From RI-153 sp963721725 (GTDB lineage: Bacteria > Chloroflexota > Anaerolineae > Caldilineales > Caldilineaceae): a stretch of DNA of 64,000 bases. The notes under the pieces were generated by a model. The model worked only from the letters and a program-made list of their open reading frames with translations. It did not search any database and was not told where the DNA came from. Of this stretch, positions 36,963 through 45,586 are shown one piece after another (the stretch's first letter is position 1; each line of letters starts with the position of its first letter). Where the stretch lies: contig CAVRLX010000007.1 in assembly GCA_963721725.1 (NCBI GenBank), positions 362,674-426,673 on the forward strand, given 5' to 3'. The translations under genes were made by a program, and so were the position numbers.

Positions 36963-38081
36963 ATGAAGGACTGCTCCATCATGACTCTCTTTGACCCATT
37001 TCGACTGCCCGTCAGCGGCGTGACCCTGCCCAACCGCCTGGCCTTGGCCCCCATGACCACTTATTCCAGCCACGCCGACGGCACGATTCTCGACGCCGAA
37101 CTAGACTATCTGCGCCGCCGCGCCGCCAGTGGGCTGGGCACGATACTCACCGCCGCCTGCTATGTAGAGCGTGTGGGCCAGGGTTTTGTGGGCCAGTGGG
37201 CCTGTGACGATGACCGCCATCTGCCCTCGCTGCGCCGCGTCGCCGAGGCCATCAAAGGCGAAGGCGCGGTGGCGCTGCTCCAGATCCACGACGCCGGGCG
37301 CATGTCCGACCCAGCGGTGATCGACTGGCCGCCGCGCTCCGCGTCCGACATCCCCGCGCTGCGCCCCAATGCACTCACCCCCCGCCCCATGACCGAAGAG
37401 GAGATCCACGGCTCGATTGCCGCCTTTGGCGCTGCCGCGGGTCGTGCCATGCAGGCTGGCTTTGATGGCGTGGAGATCCACGGCGCGAACACCTATTTGA
37501 TCCAACAATTTTTCTCGCCCCATTCCAACCGCCGCCAGGATGAATGGGGCGGCAGCCTAGAGGCGCGGATGCGCTATCCGCTGGCTGTGGCAAAAGCCGT
37601 GCGCGCAGCCGTGGGAACGGCTGGCGTCGTGGGCTATCGCTTCTCACCTGAAGAGGCCGAAGAGCCGGGCATCACCATGCAAGATACCTATGCCCTGATC
37701 GATGGTCTGTGCGGGCTGCACCTGGACTATCTCCATCTTTCGCTGCGCGATTACCAGATGGGATCTCTGCGCGACACCAACGATACGCGTGGACGTCTGA
37801 CATTGGTAGCCGATCATGTGGCTGGCCGCGTACCGCTCATGGGCGTGGGCAGCGTATGGAACCGCGCCGACGCCGAGGGCGTACTCTCCACTGGGGCCGA
37901 CTTGGTGGCTGTGGGGCGCGCCGCCTTGGTCGATCCCGACTGGGCGCGCAAGATTCGCGCCGACGAGACGACCGTCACCTGTGTGCCCCCCGTCAACGGC
38001 GAGCAGATCGCCGTATTGCCGCCGCCGCTCTATCGCAAGATCCTCGCCACGCCGGGCTGGATTCCCGTGTGTGAGGGGTAA
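36963..38081 (+). CDS. NADH:flavin oxidoreductase (old yellow enzyme family)
   Basis: 372 aa; an in-frame ATG at 36981 (MTLFDPF) is the more natural start. The FMN TIM-barrel motifs are PFRLPVSGVTLPNRLALAPMTTYS, LLQIHDAGRMS, GAAAGRAMQAGFDGVEIHGANTYLIQQFFSPHSNRRQDEWGGSLEARMR and the late GVGSVWNRADAEGVLSTGADLVAVGRAALVDPDW. The enzyme uses FMN and NAD(P)H to reduce activated C=C bonds or nitro groups. Substrate unknown. Confidence 0.94.
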   Translation: MKDCSIMTLFDPFRLPVSGVTLPNRLALAPMTTYSSHADGTILDAELDYLRRRAASGLGTILTAACYVERVGQGFVGQWACDDDRHLPSLRRVAEAIKGEGAVALLQIHDAGRMSDPAVIDWPPRSASDIPALRPNALTPRPMTEEEIHGSIAAFGAAAGRAMQAGFDGVEIHGANTYLIQQFFSPHSNRRQDEWGGSLEARMRYPLAVAKAVRAAVGTAGVVGYRFSPEEAEEPGITMQDTYALIDGLCGLHLDYLHLSLRDYQMGSLRDTNDTRGRLTLVADHVAGRVPLMGVGSVWNRADAEGVLSTGADLVAVGRAALVDPDWARKIRADETTVTCVPPVNGEQIAVLPPPLYRKILATPGWIPVCEG

Positions 38082-38086
38082 AGAAT

Positions 38087-38135
38087 AAAGAGTAATGAGT
38101 TAGGGGAACGGATCGCACATTACTCATTACTCTTT
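38087..38135. repeat. Hairpin, AGTAATGAG word family
   Basis: AAAGAGTAATGAGT at 38087-38100 pairs with ACTCATTACTCTTT at 38122-38135. It lies directly after the oxidoreductase stop and before uxaC. Confidence 0.75.
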
Positions 38136-38204
38136 CCTCCCAAATCTATGGCACAATAACCAGAATCCTTTCCTCCCACCCCACTTCGACTTAGGAGAGA
38201 CGCC

Positions 38205-39620
38205 ATGACCCCACTCAAACGCCCTGCCGACCGCTATTTTGCGCCGGAGCCTGCTCAGCGCGCCGTTGCCCGTGATCTGTATAATACCGTGGCCGATCTG
38301 CCCTTGATCTGCCCCCACGGCCATGTGGACCCGCGCCTGTTCGCCGATCCTAATTACCAATTTGGCTCGCCCACGGAATTGCTGATCATTCCCGATCACT
38401 ACATCTTCCGCATGCTCTATTCCCAGGGCATCCCGCTGGAAAATCTGGGCATTCCGCGCCGTGATGGCGGCGAAACCGAGACTGATCAGCGCAAGATCTG
38501 GCAGATCTTCGCCGACCATATTCACCTCTTTTGGGGAACGCCCACCGGCGTCTGGCTGCAAGACGAACTCTACGACGTCTTTGGTGTGCGCCAAAAGCTG
38601 ACCAGCGACAACGCCCAGGCCATCTATGACCAAATTGACGAGCAGCTCAAATCCCCCGATTTCAACCCGCGGCGTATGTACGAGCGCTTCAATATCGAAG
38701 TACTCTGCACCACGGACGCCGCCACCGATACACTGGAGCATCACAAGGCCATTCAAGAGTCGGGCTGGGAAGCCACCATTCGCCCTACCTTTCGCCCCGA
38801 TGCTGTGGTCAATATTGACAGCGACGGCTGGCAACAGAACATTGAGACATTGCGCGCGGTTTCTGGCGTGGACGTCACCGACTATCGCACCTACATTGCC
38901 GCGCTGGAACAACGCCGCGCCTTTTTCAAGAGTATGGGGGCCACGGCCACCGATCACGCCGCCTTCACCGCCTACACCGAGATTTTGAGCGATGGCGAGG
39001 CCACACAGATCTTTGCACGGGCGCTGGCGGGTAAAGCCGGGGCCGACGACGCCCGTCGCTTCACCGGCCACATGCTCACAGAAATGGCGCGTATGAGCAG
39101 CGAAGATGGGCTGGTGATGCAGATGCACGTTGGCTCGTTCCGCAACCACAGCCCCGACATCTACGCCAAGTTTGGCCGCGATATGGGCATGGACATCCCC
39201 ATTAGCAGCGAATTTACGCGCAATCTCAAGCCGCTGCTCGACGCCTATGGCACAAACCCCACCCTGACTCTCGTCCTCTTTAACCTGGACGAAACTACCT
39301 ATTCGCGCGAACTCGCGCCCCTGGCCGGGGCTTATCCCAGCCTGGTGTTGGGGCCGCCGTGGTGGTTCTTCGATAGTATCAACGGCATTCGCCACTTCTT
39401 TGATCTGGTTATGGAGACCACGGGCATCTACAACACGGCTGGCTTCAACGACGACACCCGCGCCTATCCCTCCATCCCCGCCCGCCATGATCTATGGCGG
39501 CGCACCGCGGCCAACTGGGTGGCCGGGCTGGTGGTGCAAGACATTGTTGACGAAGAAGACGCCCGTCATATGGTGCGCGCGTTGTCATACGATCTGGCGA
39601 AGAAAACGTATCGGTTGTAG
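38205..39620 (+). CDS. uxaC: Glucuronate isomerase
   Basis: 471 aa, the usual length. The start is LKRPADRYFAPEPAQRAVARDLYNTVADLPLICPHGHVDPRLFADP with the metal-binding HGHVD. RMYERFNIEVLCTTDAATDTLEHHKAI and the late DLVMETTGIYNTAGFNDDTRAYPSIPARHDLWRR are family marks. It isomerises D-glucuronate to D-fructuronate (and galacturonate to tagaturonate) in hexuronate degradation. No uxuA/uxuB lie beside it in the window. GGAGAG precedes ATG 38205. Confidence 0.96.
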   Translation: MTPLKRPADRYFAPEPAQRAVARDLYNTVADLPLICPHGHVDPRLFADPNYQFGSPTELLIIPDHYIFRMLYSQGIPLENLGIPRRDGGETETDQRKIWQIFADHIHLFWGTPTGVWLQDELYDVFGVRQKLTSDNAQAIYDQIDEQLKSPDFNPRRMYERFNIEVLCTTDAATDTLEHHKAIQESGWEATIRPTFRPDAVVNIDSDGWQQNIETLRAVSGVDVTDYRTYIAALEQRRAFFKSMGATATDHAAFTAYTEILSDGEATQIFARALAGKAGADDARRFTGHMLTEMARMSSEDGLVMQMHVGSFRNHSPDIYAKFGRDMGMDIPISSEFTRNLKPLLDAYGTNPTLTLVLFNLDETTYSRELAPLAGAYPSLVLGPPWWFFDSINGIRHFFDLVMETTGIYNTAGFNDDTRAYPSIPARHDLWRRTAANWVAGLVVQDIVDEEDARHMVRALSYDLAKKTYRL

Positions 39621-39723
39621 GGATTGGGGATTGGAGACTGGGGACTAGGGACTGGATAACCAGCCTCCTGGCAATCCCCCACCTCCCACTCCCTGTCACA
39701 GACACCCCACCAAAGGTAATGCT
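39621..39723. repeat. G-rich word repeat between uxaC and the MFS gene
   Basis: GGGATTGGGGATTGGAGACT and related words repeat in tandem after the uxaC stop, facing a C-rich CCCCCACCTCCCACTCCC stretch. It is an imperfect hairpin with the same logic as the other word-repeat hairpins here. Confidence 0.5.
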
Positions 39724-41175
39724 ATGCCTCCTTCGGCGCTTCCATCTGCCCCTGTCGTATCAAACAGATGGTGGATCCTCATTGCGACGAGCATGGCGCT
39801 CTTTATGAGTGCCGCCAACACCACCACAGTGAACTTGGCCCTGCCCAGCCTGCTGCAAGACTTTAACAGCACCTATGCGGCGGTTCAATGGGTGGTGCTT
39901 TCCTATTTGGTCAGTATGGCGGTCTTTCTACCGGGGATCGGACGGTGGGGCGATCTCATGGGGCGGAAACGGGTCTTTATGCAGGGGCAGCTTCTCTTTA
40001 CGGTGGGCGCTATTCTCTGCGCGGCGGCTCTCACCATCCCGTGGCTCATCGGCTTTCGCATCATCCAGGCAGTCGGTGCGGCCATGATGGCGGGGATCGG
40101 CATTGCCATTGTCACCGAGACGTGGCCCGCCTCGCAGCGCGGCATGGCGCTGGGGGTAGCCTCAGGCTGTATTGCATTGGGGGCCGTTGTTGGTCCGCTC
40201 ATCGGCGGTTTTTTACTTGAATTGTTCAACTGGCGCTGGCTTTTCCTGATCAACGTGCCCGTTGGTCTCTTGTCTTTACTCATCGTCTGGCGAGTCGTGC
40301 CCAGCCTCCATTCCGCCAACGAAAAAGAGCGGTTTGACATTGCTGGCGCTGTGACAATTGGGGGCGCGTTGCTCTGTTTCTCCCTGGCCCTCACGTTGGG
40401 GCAAGAGATAGGATACGGCTCGCCCTGGATCGCCGGATTGGCAGTGGCGGCGATTCTATCGCTGGCTACCTTTGTTTGGATAGAACGACGGGTGGCACAC
40501 CCTATGGTCGATCTTGTCCTCTTTCAAGATAGAACGTTCACACTCAATCTGCTTTCTGCACTGGTCATCTTTCTCTCACTCTCCGGTGTCACGCTGGTTT
40601 TGCCCTTCTACCTGGAACTGGTGCTTGGTGTATCGCAAGGCACCATGGGGCTGTTATTAACAGTTCTGCCGGCAGCCTATGTCGCCACCACCCCCCTGGC
40701 TGGCGTGCTATCGGATCGAATCGGCACCCGCACCATGATCGGTCTCGGCCTGGGGCTGACCTGTGTGAGTATGGTTCTGGCTTCGCAATTGAATGCAGAG
40801 AGTAGCCTGCTGGAGTTTGTACTCTATCTGGCGCCCATGGGGCTGGGGATTGGGGCCTTTAACACGCCCAATACCAGTGCCTTGATGGGGCGGGCCTCCC
40901 GCTCTCAGTTGGGCGTTGTCTCCAGCCTGCTGACCGAGACCCGAACGTTGGGGCAAGCGTCCGGTGTGGCTATCCTCGGCTCCTTTTTTGCGTTGCGCTT
41001 GCAGCACTACGCGGGGCCAATGGCAACGGTGAATACAGCCTCTAAAGAGCAGATTGTCCAGGCCCTGCGCGATGATTTTCTGGTCGCGGCCTTGCTGACA
41101 TTCGTCTGTCTGGTCGGGGTTCTCCTCGCCTGGCGAAGAACAAGCGAAGTGGCTGTGCCGGAGATAGCAGGATAG
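39724..41175 (+). CDS. MFS exporter of the DHA2 (14-TM, EmrB/QacA) family
   Basis: 483 aa with about 14 hydrophobic helices. The DHA2 marks are visible: the N-terminal NTTTVNLALPSLLQDFNSTYAAVQWVVLSYLVSMAVFLPGIGRWGDLMGRKRVFMQGQ, covering helix 1 and motif A, and the helix-5 antiporter motif GVASGCIALGAVVGPLIGGFL. It probably exports drugs or metabolites by proton antiport. Substrate not predictable. It is followed by a 21-bp perfect hairpin. Confidence 0.92.
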   Translation: MPPSALPSAPVVSNRWWILIATSMALFMSAANTTTVNLALPSLLQDFNSTYAAVQWVVLSYLVSMAVFLPGIGRWGDLMGRKRVFMQGQLLFTVGAILCAAALTIPWLIGFRIIQAVGAAMMAGIGIAIVTETWPASQRGMALGVASGCIALGAVVGPLIGGFLLELFNWRWLFLINVPVGLLSLLIVWRVVPSLHSANEKERFDIAGAVTIGGALLCFSLALTLGQEIGYGSPWIAGLAVAAILSLATFVWIERRVAHPMVDLVLFQDRTFTLNLLSALVIFLSLSGVTLVLPFYLELVLGVSQGTMGLLLTVLPAAYVATTPLAGVLSDRIGTRTMIGLGLGLTCVSMVLASQLNAESSLLEFVLYLAPMGLGIGAFNTPNTSALMGRASRSQLGVVSSLLTETRTLGQASGVAILGSFFALRLQHYAGPMATVNTASKEQIVQALRDDFLVAALLTFVCLVGVLLAWRRTSEVAVPEIAG

Positions 41176-41204
41176 ATTGGTGGGATAAATTGACGTGCCT
41201 GGGA

Positions 41205-41270
41205 ACATTCCGGGAATGGACCAGAGGATGGAGGTTTACCAAGCAGGGTTCTGGTCCATTCCCGGAATGT
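41205..41270. repeat. Perfect 21-bp inverted repeat, CATTCCGGGAATGG family
   Basis: The left arm spans 41205-41225 (ACATTCCGGGAATGGACCAG plus A) and its exact complement spans 41250-41270. It is the second copy of the family seen at 36116-36181: the core is identical and the flanks are changed on both arms together, which indicates that the stem itself is maintained. Confidence 0.78.
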
Positions 41271-41328
41271 TTGTCCCTCCCGGATTTGCCTCTTTCGTAA
41301 GCCGGAGTACAATTAGCTACTACCCGTG

Positions 41329-41357
41329 CCCGAACGCACCCGTGCGTTCGGGTTTCT
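41329..41357 (+). terminator. Terminator/attenuator hairpin upstream of SulP gene
   Basis: CCGAACGCAC and GTGCGTTCGG form a 10-bp stem followed by GTTTCTTTTT. It lies 33 bp before the SulP ATG, so it may either end upstream transcripts or attenuate the SulP mRNA. ATAAACGTT then repeats in tandem before the RBS. Confidence 0.75.
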
Positions 41358-41389
41358 TTTTATAAACGTTATAAACGTCAGGAGCATCT

Positions 41390-43090
41390 ATGCAGCGGCT
41401 CTCTTTGTGGGATCTGTGGAAGCGCGAATTTACAGGCTATAACGCAACGGTTTTTCGGCTCGATCTCATGGCCGGGTTGACGGTGGCAGCGGTGGCATTG
41501 CCGCTGGCGTTGGCCTTTGGCGTGGCTTCGGGCGCGACGGCCGCGGCAGGGCTGGTCACCGCCATCCTGTCGGGGATCATCATCGGCGCGCTTTCCGGCG
41601 CGCCCTATCAGATTTCCGGGCCAACCGGGGCCATGAGCGCAATTCTGATCCTCATCGCCAGCCGCTATGGGCTGGAAGCCACTTGGCTTACAGGGGTGAT
41701 GGCCGGGCTGATTATCCTCTCGATTGGGCTGTTGCGGCTGGGGCGCTTCATCGCCTTCATTCCCGCCCCCGTGATCTCCGGCTTCACCTCTGGCATCGCC
41801 GTGATCATCTTCGTGGGGCAGATCGACAACTTCTTGGGCGTGCACACCGAGGGCACAGAATCCGCTGCGCTGAAGCTACTTGGCTACATGAAGGGCGGCT
41901 TCTCGCCGAACGTGGGAGCAATCTTGGTGGGGCTGATTGTGATCGGCACTATGCTCTTTTGGCCGCCCCGACTGAGCCGCATGGTCCCCGGTTCGCTGGT
42001 TGGGATTGTTTTTGCCAGCCTTGCCGCCATCCTGGCCGGGTGGAACGTGGAAACCATCGGCGAGATCCCGCGCACGATTTTGCTGGCCGACCGCCTGCAC
42101 TTTGCCGACATCCCCTGGAATAACCTGGGCGATCTGCTGGCCCCCACGCTTTCGATTGCGGCGCTGGGCGCGGTGGAATCGCTGCTGTGTGGCGCGGTTG
42201 CCAGCAAAGCCACAGGGGTGCGCCTGCACGCCAATCAGGAACTCATCGCCCAGGGCGTGGGTAACATTCTCATCCCCTTCTTTGGCGGCGTGCCTGCCAC
42301 AGCCGCGATTGCGCGCACCTCGGTGGGCATCCGTTCCGGCGGGCAGACGCGGCTGGTCTCGATTATCCATTCGCTGGCGCTGTTGGCCTCGGCGCTGCTC
42401 TTTGCGCCGATTATTGGGCAGGTTCCGCTGGCGGCGCTGGCCGGCGTGCTCATGGTCACCGCCGTGCGTATGAACGAATGGCCGGCGATCCGTTTTATGT
42501 TTGGGCGGCGCTTCAAAACCGGCATGATCACTTTTGTAATCACTCTGCTGGCAACGGTGACGCTGGATTTGACCCAGGCCATTTTGATTGGCGGCGTACT
42601 CTCGGCGGCGGTTTTTCTGAACCAGGCCGCCAACCTCACCATTGAAAGCGTGCGCGTCGACCCCGAACGGCTGCGCGTGCGCGGCATGAATCTTTCGCGC
42701 CCCTGCCCGCATGTGCAGATCTCCTATCTGACCGGCCCGCTCTTTTTTGCCGCCACAGGCAATTTCAACGAAGCCTTTGCCAGTCATGATGGCATCCAAG
42801 TGCGCATCCTCTCCATGCGCGGCGTGCCCATGATCGACCTTTCTGGCATCGAAGCCCTCTTGAGTTTGTACGAATCTCTTCACAAGACGCATAAAACCCT
42901 GATGCTCAGTGGCGTCCATCCCGGCGTCATGCGTATGATCGAGCGCAGCGGCCTGGACGTGTTAATCGGGCGCGAGAACTTCTTTTGGAGTGCCGACGAA
43001 GCCATCCTCGCCGCCGAAGATCGCCATCCCTGCCCAGCGTGCGTGCAAGAAGCCGCTCATGTTAATGGCCTGCCTGCGGTGAGGATTTGA
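41390..43090 (+). CDS. SulP-family anion permease with STAS domain
   Basis: 566 aa. The SulP membrane domain begins FRLDLMAGLTVAAVALPLALAFGVASGATAAAGLVTAILSGIIIGALSGAPYQISGPTGAMS. The STAS domain occupies about the last 120 residues (GIQVRILSMRGVPMIDLSGIEALLSLYESL). SulP proteins carry sulfate, bicarbonate, chloride or other anions, often coupled to Na+ or H+. The specific ion cannot be told from sequence alone. CAGGAGC precedes ATG 41390. Confidence 0.95.
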   Translation: MQRLSLWDLWKREFTGYNATVFRLDLMAGLTVAAVALPLALAFGVASGATAAAGLVTAILSGIIIGALSGAPYQISGPTGAMSAILILIASRYGLEATWLTGVMAGLIILSIGLLRLGRFIAFIPAPVISGFTSGIAVIIFVGQIDNFLGVHTEGTESAALKLLGYMKGGFSPNVGAILVGLIVIGTMLFWPPRLSRMVPGSLVGIVFASLAAILAGWNVETIGEIPRTILLADRLHFADIPWNNLGDLLAPTLSIAALGAVESLLCGAVASKATGVRLHANQELIAQGVGNILIPFFGGVPATAAIARTSVGIRSGGQTRLVSIIHSLALLASALLFAPIIGQVPLAALAGVLMVTAVRMNEWPAIRFMFGRRFKTGMITFVITLLATVTLDLTQAILIGGVLSAAVFLNQAANLTIESVRVDPERLRVRGMNLSRPCPHVQISYLTGPLFFAATGNFNEAFASHDGIQVRILSMRGVPMIDLSGIEALLSLYESLHKTHKTLMLSGVHPGVMRMIERSGLDVLIGRENFFWSADEAILAAEDRHPCPACVQEAAHVNGLPAVRI

Positions 43091-43131
43091 GGAGCGAGTT
43101 GCGAATTACAAATGTATCTGTTCATGTCTAG

Positions 43132-43194
43132 GGTGCGACGCACTCGCCAGAGGGAGATTGGATGCGAAAGGCTGTATGGCGAGTGCGTCGCACC
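43132..43194. repeat. Perfect 18-bp inverted repeat, GGTGCGACGCAC family
   Basis: GGTGCGACGCACTCGCCA at 43132-43149 and its exact complement at 43177-43194, in the gap between the SulP gene and the MFS gene (43091-43368, otherwise empty). The core AGGTGCGACGCAC recurs in the hairpin at 49754-49822. Confidence 0.75.
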
Positions 43195-43368
43195 TAGTTC
43201 GTTACTTGCCAACTGCATAGACACGGACCTCGCTCTCGCCACTTGCCACTCGCCAGCTACAATTTTCAAAAGCGATTTAGTAAATGTGCTTTTGCAGCGT
43301 GGCCCGTGGTAAAATTTTTGTCTATGTGTCGCGTGTGTGTAGCCATTCCCATGTGAAAAGGAATTTGT

Positions 43369-44589
43369 ATGAAGCCGCTGTGGAAAAATGTCACCCTGTG
43401 GAGCCTGACGCTGGGCCACTTCAGCGTGGATATGATGGCGGGGGCCATGCCCATTATTGTGGGCCTCTATATGAAAGAGACGTTGCTGCTTGATCTCAGC
43501 CAAGTGGGGCTGATGTTGGCTGTGTATAAAATGACCGCGTCGTTGACGCAGCCGCTCTTTGGCTATCTGAGCGACCGTTACGGCGGGCGCTGGTTTGCCG
43601 TGGGCGGCGTGCTATGGATGGCAATCCTGCAAGCCGTTGTCGGCTTTATGCCCACCTTTGGCAGCGCCGCCTTTTTTGCGGCGCTGGCCGGGTTTGGCTC
43701 TGCCGCCTTTCACCCACAAGGGGCCTCTGGCGCAAACGTGGCCGCGGGCAAGCAAAAGACCGCAGGCGTGGCGATGTTTATGTTAGGCGGCAACATGGGC
43801 TATGCCGTGGGGCCGATTTTGGCTGCGCTGATCATGAACTGGGTGGGCGTGCGTGGCACGGCGTTGCTCTCACTGGTGGCTCTGCTCACGGTTCCCATGC
43901 TCTATTTCTTAACCGGTCAAGCCCAGCGCTCCACCCCAGCAACGGTGAAGTCGGCCAGTTGGAAGATCGAACTCAACCCGCTCTTTTCCACCGTTGCCAT
44001 TGTGGCCTTGATCTTGGTGATGTCGCTGCGGGCCTGGTCGCAAGAATCATTTTCGTCGTTCTTGCCCCAGTTTTTCGTCGATCTTTCCCACTTTGGCAAA
44101 ACTGAAGCCAGTCTGCTCTCCTCGTCCATGCTCTTCTTCCTGGCCTTTGGCTCGGTGACGGGCGGTGTTTTGGCCGACCGCATCGGTGGCGTGCGTGTGA
44201 TGATCGTTTCGATGCTGATTTCGGCCCCGTTGATGCTGCTCATGTTTGTGCTGGGCGATGTGCGGGCTTTCTATTTGGCCCCGGTGGTGGGCTTTGCCTC
44301 GGGCGCGGCATGGCCGCCTATGTTGGTGATGGCGCAAACGCTCTTCCCCAAAAACGCTGGCGTGGGATCGGGGCTGGCGTTGGGATTTGTCTTTGCCATG
44401 GGCGCGCTGGGGATCACGCTGACTGGCTGGCTGGCCGAACCGGCGCGGTTGGGGCTGTCGTCCTCGATGGTGATGCTCTGCGCGGTTCCGCTGATCACGG
44501 CTGTGATCGTGCTCTTTTTACCGGGCAAGCCCAAAGAAGAGAGCGTGCTGACTATGGCTCAGCCGATTGGGGTGGCGGCGGGCGAATAA
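43369..44589 (+). CDS. MFS transporter, fosmidomycin-resistance (Fsr)-like
   Basis: 406 aa with about 12 helices. The start LGHFSVDMMAGAMPIIVGLYMKETLLLDLSQVGLMLAVYKMTASLTQPLFGYLSDRYGGRWFAVGG and AALAGFGSAAFHPQGASGANVAAGKQKTAGVAMFMLGGNMGYAVGP match the Fsr-like subfamily, in which FHP is a hallmark. It probably exports small toxic compounds. AAAGGAATT precedes ATG 43369. A hairpin follows the stop codon. It is the last gene before the inverted duplication. Confidence 0.9.
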   Translation: MKPLWKNVTLWSLTLGHFSVDMMAGAMPIIVGLYMKETLLLDLSQVGLMLAVYKMTASLTQPLFGYLSDRYGGRWFAVGGVLWMAILQAVVGFMPTFGSAAFFAALAGFGSAAFHPQGASGANVAAGKQKTAGVAMFMLGGNMGYAVGPILAALIMNWVGVRGTALLSLVALLTVPMLYFLTGQAQRSTPATVKSASWKIELNPLFSTVAIVALILVMSLRAWSQESFSSFLPQFFVDLSHFGKTEASLLSSSMLFFLAFGSVTGGVLADRIGGVRVMIVSMLISAPLMLLMFVLGDVRAFYLAPVVGFASGAAWPPMLVMAQTLFPKNAGVGSGLALGFVFAMGALGITLTGWLAEPARLGLSSSMVMLCAVPLITAVIVLFLPGKPKEESVLTMAQPIGVAAGE

Positions 44590-44604
44590 GGGAATTGGTG
44601 ATGG

Positions 44605-44646
44605 GGTGATGAGGCGATTCGTAACAGGATCAATCGCCTCATCACC
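44605..44646 (+). terminator. Terminator hairpin at the outer edge of the left arm
   Basis: GGTGATGAGGCGATT and its complement AATCGCCTCATCACC enclose a 12-nt loop. Its counterpart in the right arm (63943-63990) has the same loop but a different outer stem that still pairs. The rest of 44590-44864 holds no gene; part of it matches the right arm. Confidence 0.75.
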
Positions 44647-44864
44647 TCATCTTTCTCAAGTCCACTCAATGCACTTTCTCCAATCAAAACTTGCTTGTTT
44701 TCACTCCCCGCCCATGATAGACTCCCTGTCCTAGAATCCGGCAGACGCAGATCACCGCAGGCTGACCGTTCACCGTCTCCATTGAGGCTGAACAGTTACT
44801 TGTAAACCCATGAAACTATTTCAGCATGTTCCTTCGTTTCGCAAGCTAACCCAGAGAGAAGCCG

Positions 44865-45143
44865 ATGATGACCACGCCACAAAAAATGACCGTTGAACTT
44901 CCCCCAACTCTGGCAGCAGAACTATCTGGGGTCCAAGACGAGTTGATATTTAACCTGCTACAGCGTGGACTACGAGATTTACACATTGAACAGGCTCTAG
45001 AGCGCTATCAGCAAGGCGGCATATCCTTTGGTGCAGCCGCAGAAATCGCAGGAATCTCTCAATCAGAATTAGCTCGTTCTGCGTATGTACGAAATATTGA
45101 GCCCCCTTATGACGAAAAAATGGTTGCCGAAGAATTGGCCTAA
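44865..45143 (+). CDS. UPF0175 antitoxin-like protein
   Basis: 92 aa. It matches UPF0175: VELPPTLAAEL, then LERYQQGGISFGAAAEIAGISQSELARSAYVRNI with a helix-turn-helix-like segment, and EPPYDEKMVAEELA at the C-terminus. It starts at the first ATG of a double ATG at 44865-44870. UPF0175 genes pair with DUF3368 PIN toxins, and this one does. It sits in the left arm at the place where the right arm has a DUF262 gene instead. Confidence 0.88.
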   Translation: MMTTPQKMTVELPPTLAAELSGVQDELIFNLLQRGLRDLHIEQALERYQQGGISFGAAAEIAGISQSELARSAYVRNIEPPYDEKMVAEELA

Positions 45144-45148
45144 ATTCC

Positions 45149-45424
45149 ATGACAAGTGCGATTTGCAATGCAGGGCCAGCCATCGCGCTGGGTAAACTCC
45201 AGCGGCTCGATGTACTCGCCGCCGTTTATCAGGAAGTCCTTCTACCCGAGGCTGTCTATGACGAAGTCGTGATTCAAGGCGGCATGCAGGGAGAACCTGA
45301 TGCTCGACGCGTTCGGCTCTTTTGGCAGAGACAGAACTGGCTAATCCTTCCCGTTCCAGAGGATATCGTTCATAGGTATCTCACTAGAGAGCATCCCCAG
45401 ATGTCCCCTCTTTTCCCCGTATAA
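45149..45424 (+). pseudogene. DUF3368 PIN-like toxin, C-terminally truncated
   Basis: 91 aa. The family start (SAICNAGPAIALGKLQRLDVLAAVYQEVLLPEAVYDEVVIQGG) is present, although the usual VS(N/D)TGP opening reads ICNAGPAIAL here, losing the canonical Asp. Normal DUF3368 proteins are about 150-160 aa. The reading frame ends early after HRYLTREHPQMSPLFPV, and the homology between arms resumes right after that, so the 3' half has been cut at the cassette boundary. The toxin is probably inactive. Confidence 0.75.
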
Positions 45425-45501
45425 ATAGCTGGGTTCTAGCGAATCGTTCCCGCACAAATTCTTCCCACGCCAAATTCCTTACACATAATCCCAACATCAG
45501 G

Positions 45502-45540
45502 TACAATATTCCCACAACAAGGCACAGCGCCGTGCTTTTT
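45502..45540 (+). promoter_or_regulatory. Promoter and attenuator-like hairpin before the transporter operon
   Basis: A TACAAT -10-like box at 45502-45507 is followed by a small hairpin GCAC-AGCGCC-GTGC (45522-45535) and a T5 run, then about 50 nt before the binding-protein ATG. The same block is preserved in the right arm (59573-59590), while nearby sequence has changed, so it is likely functional as a leader terminator. Confidence 0.6.
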
Positions 45541-45586
45541 CATAATCGTTGCTTCACATCTATCTTTCCTAAAGGAGAAGTCGTTT

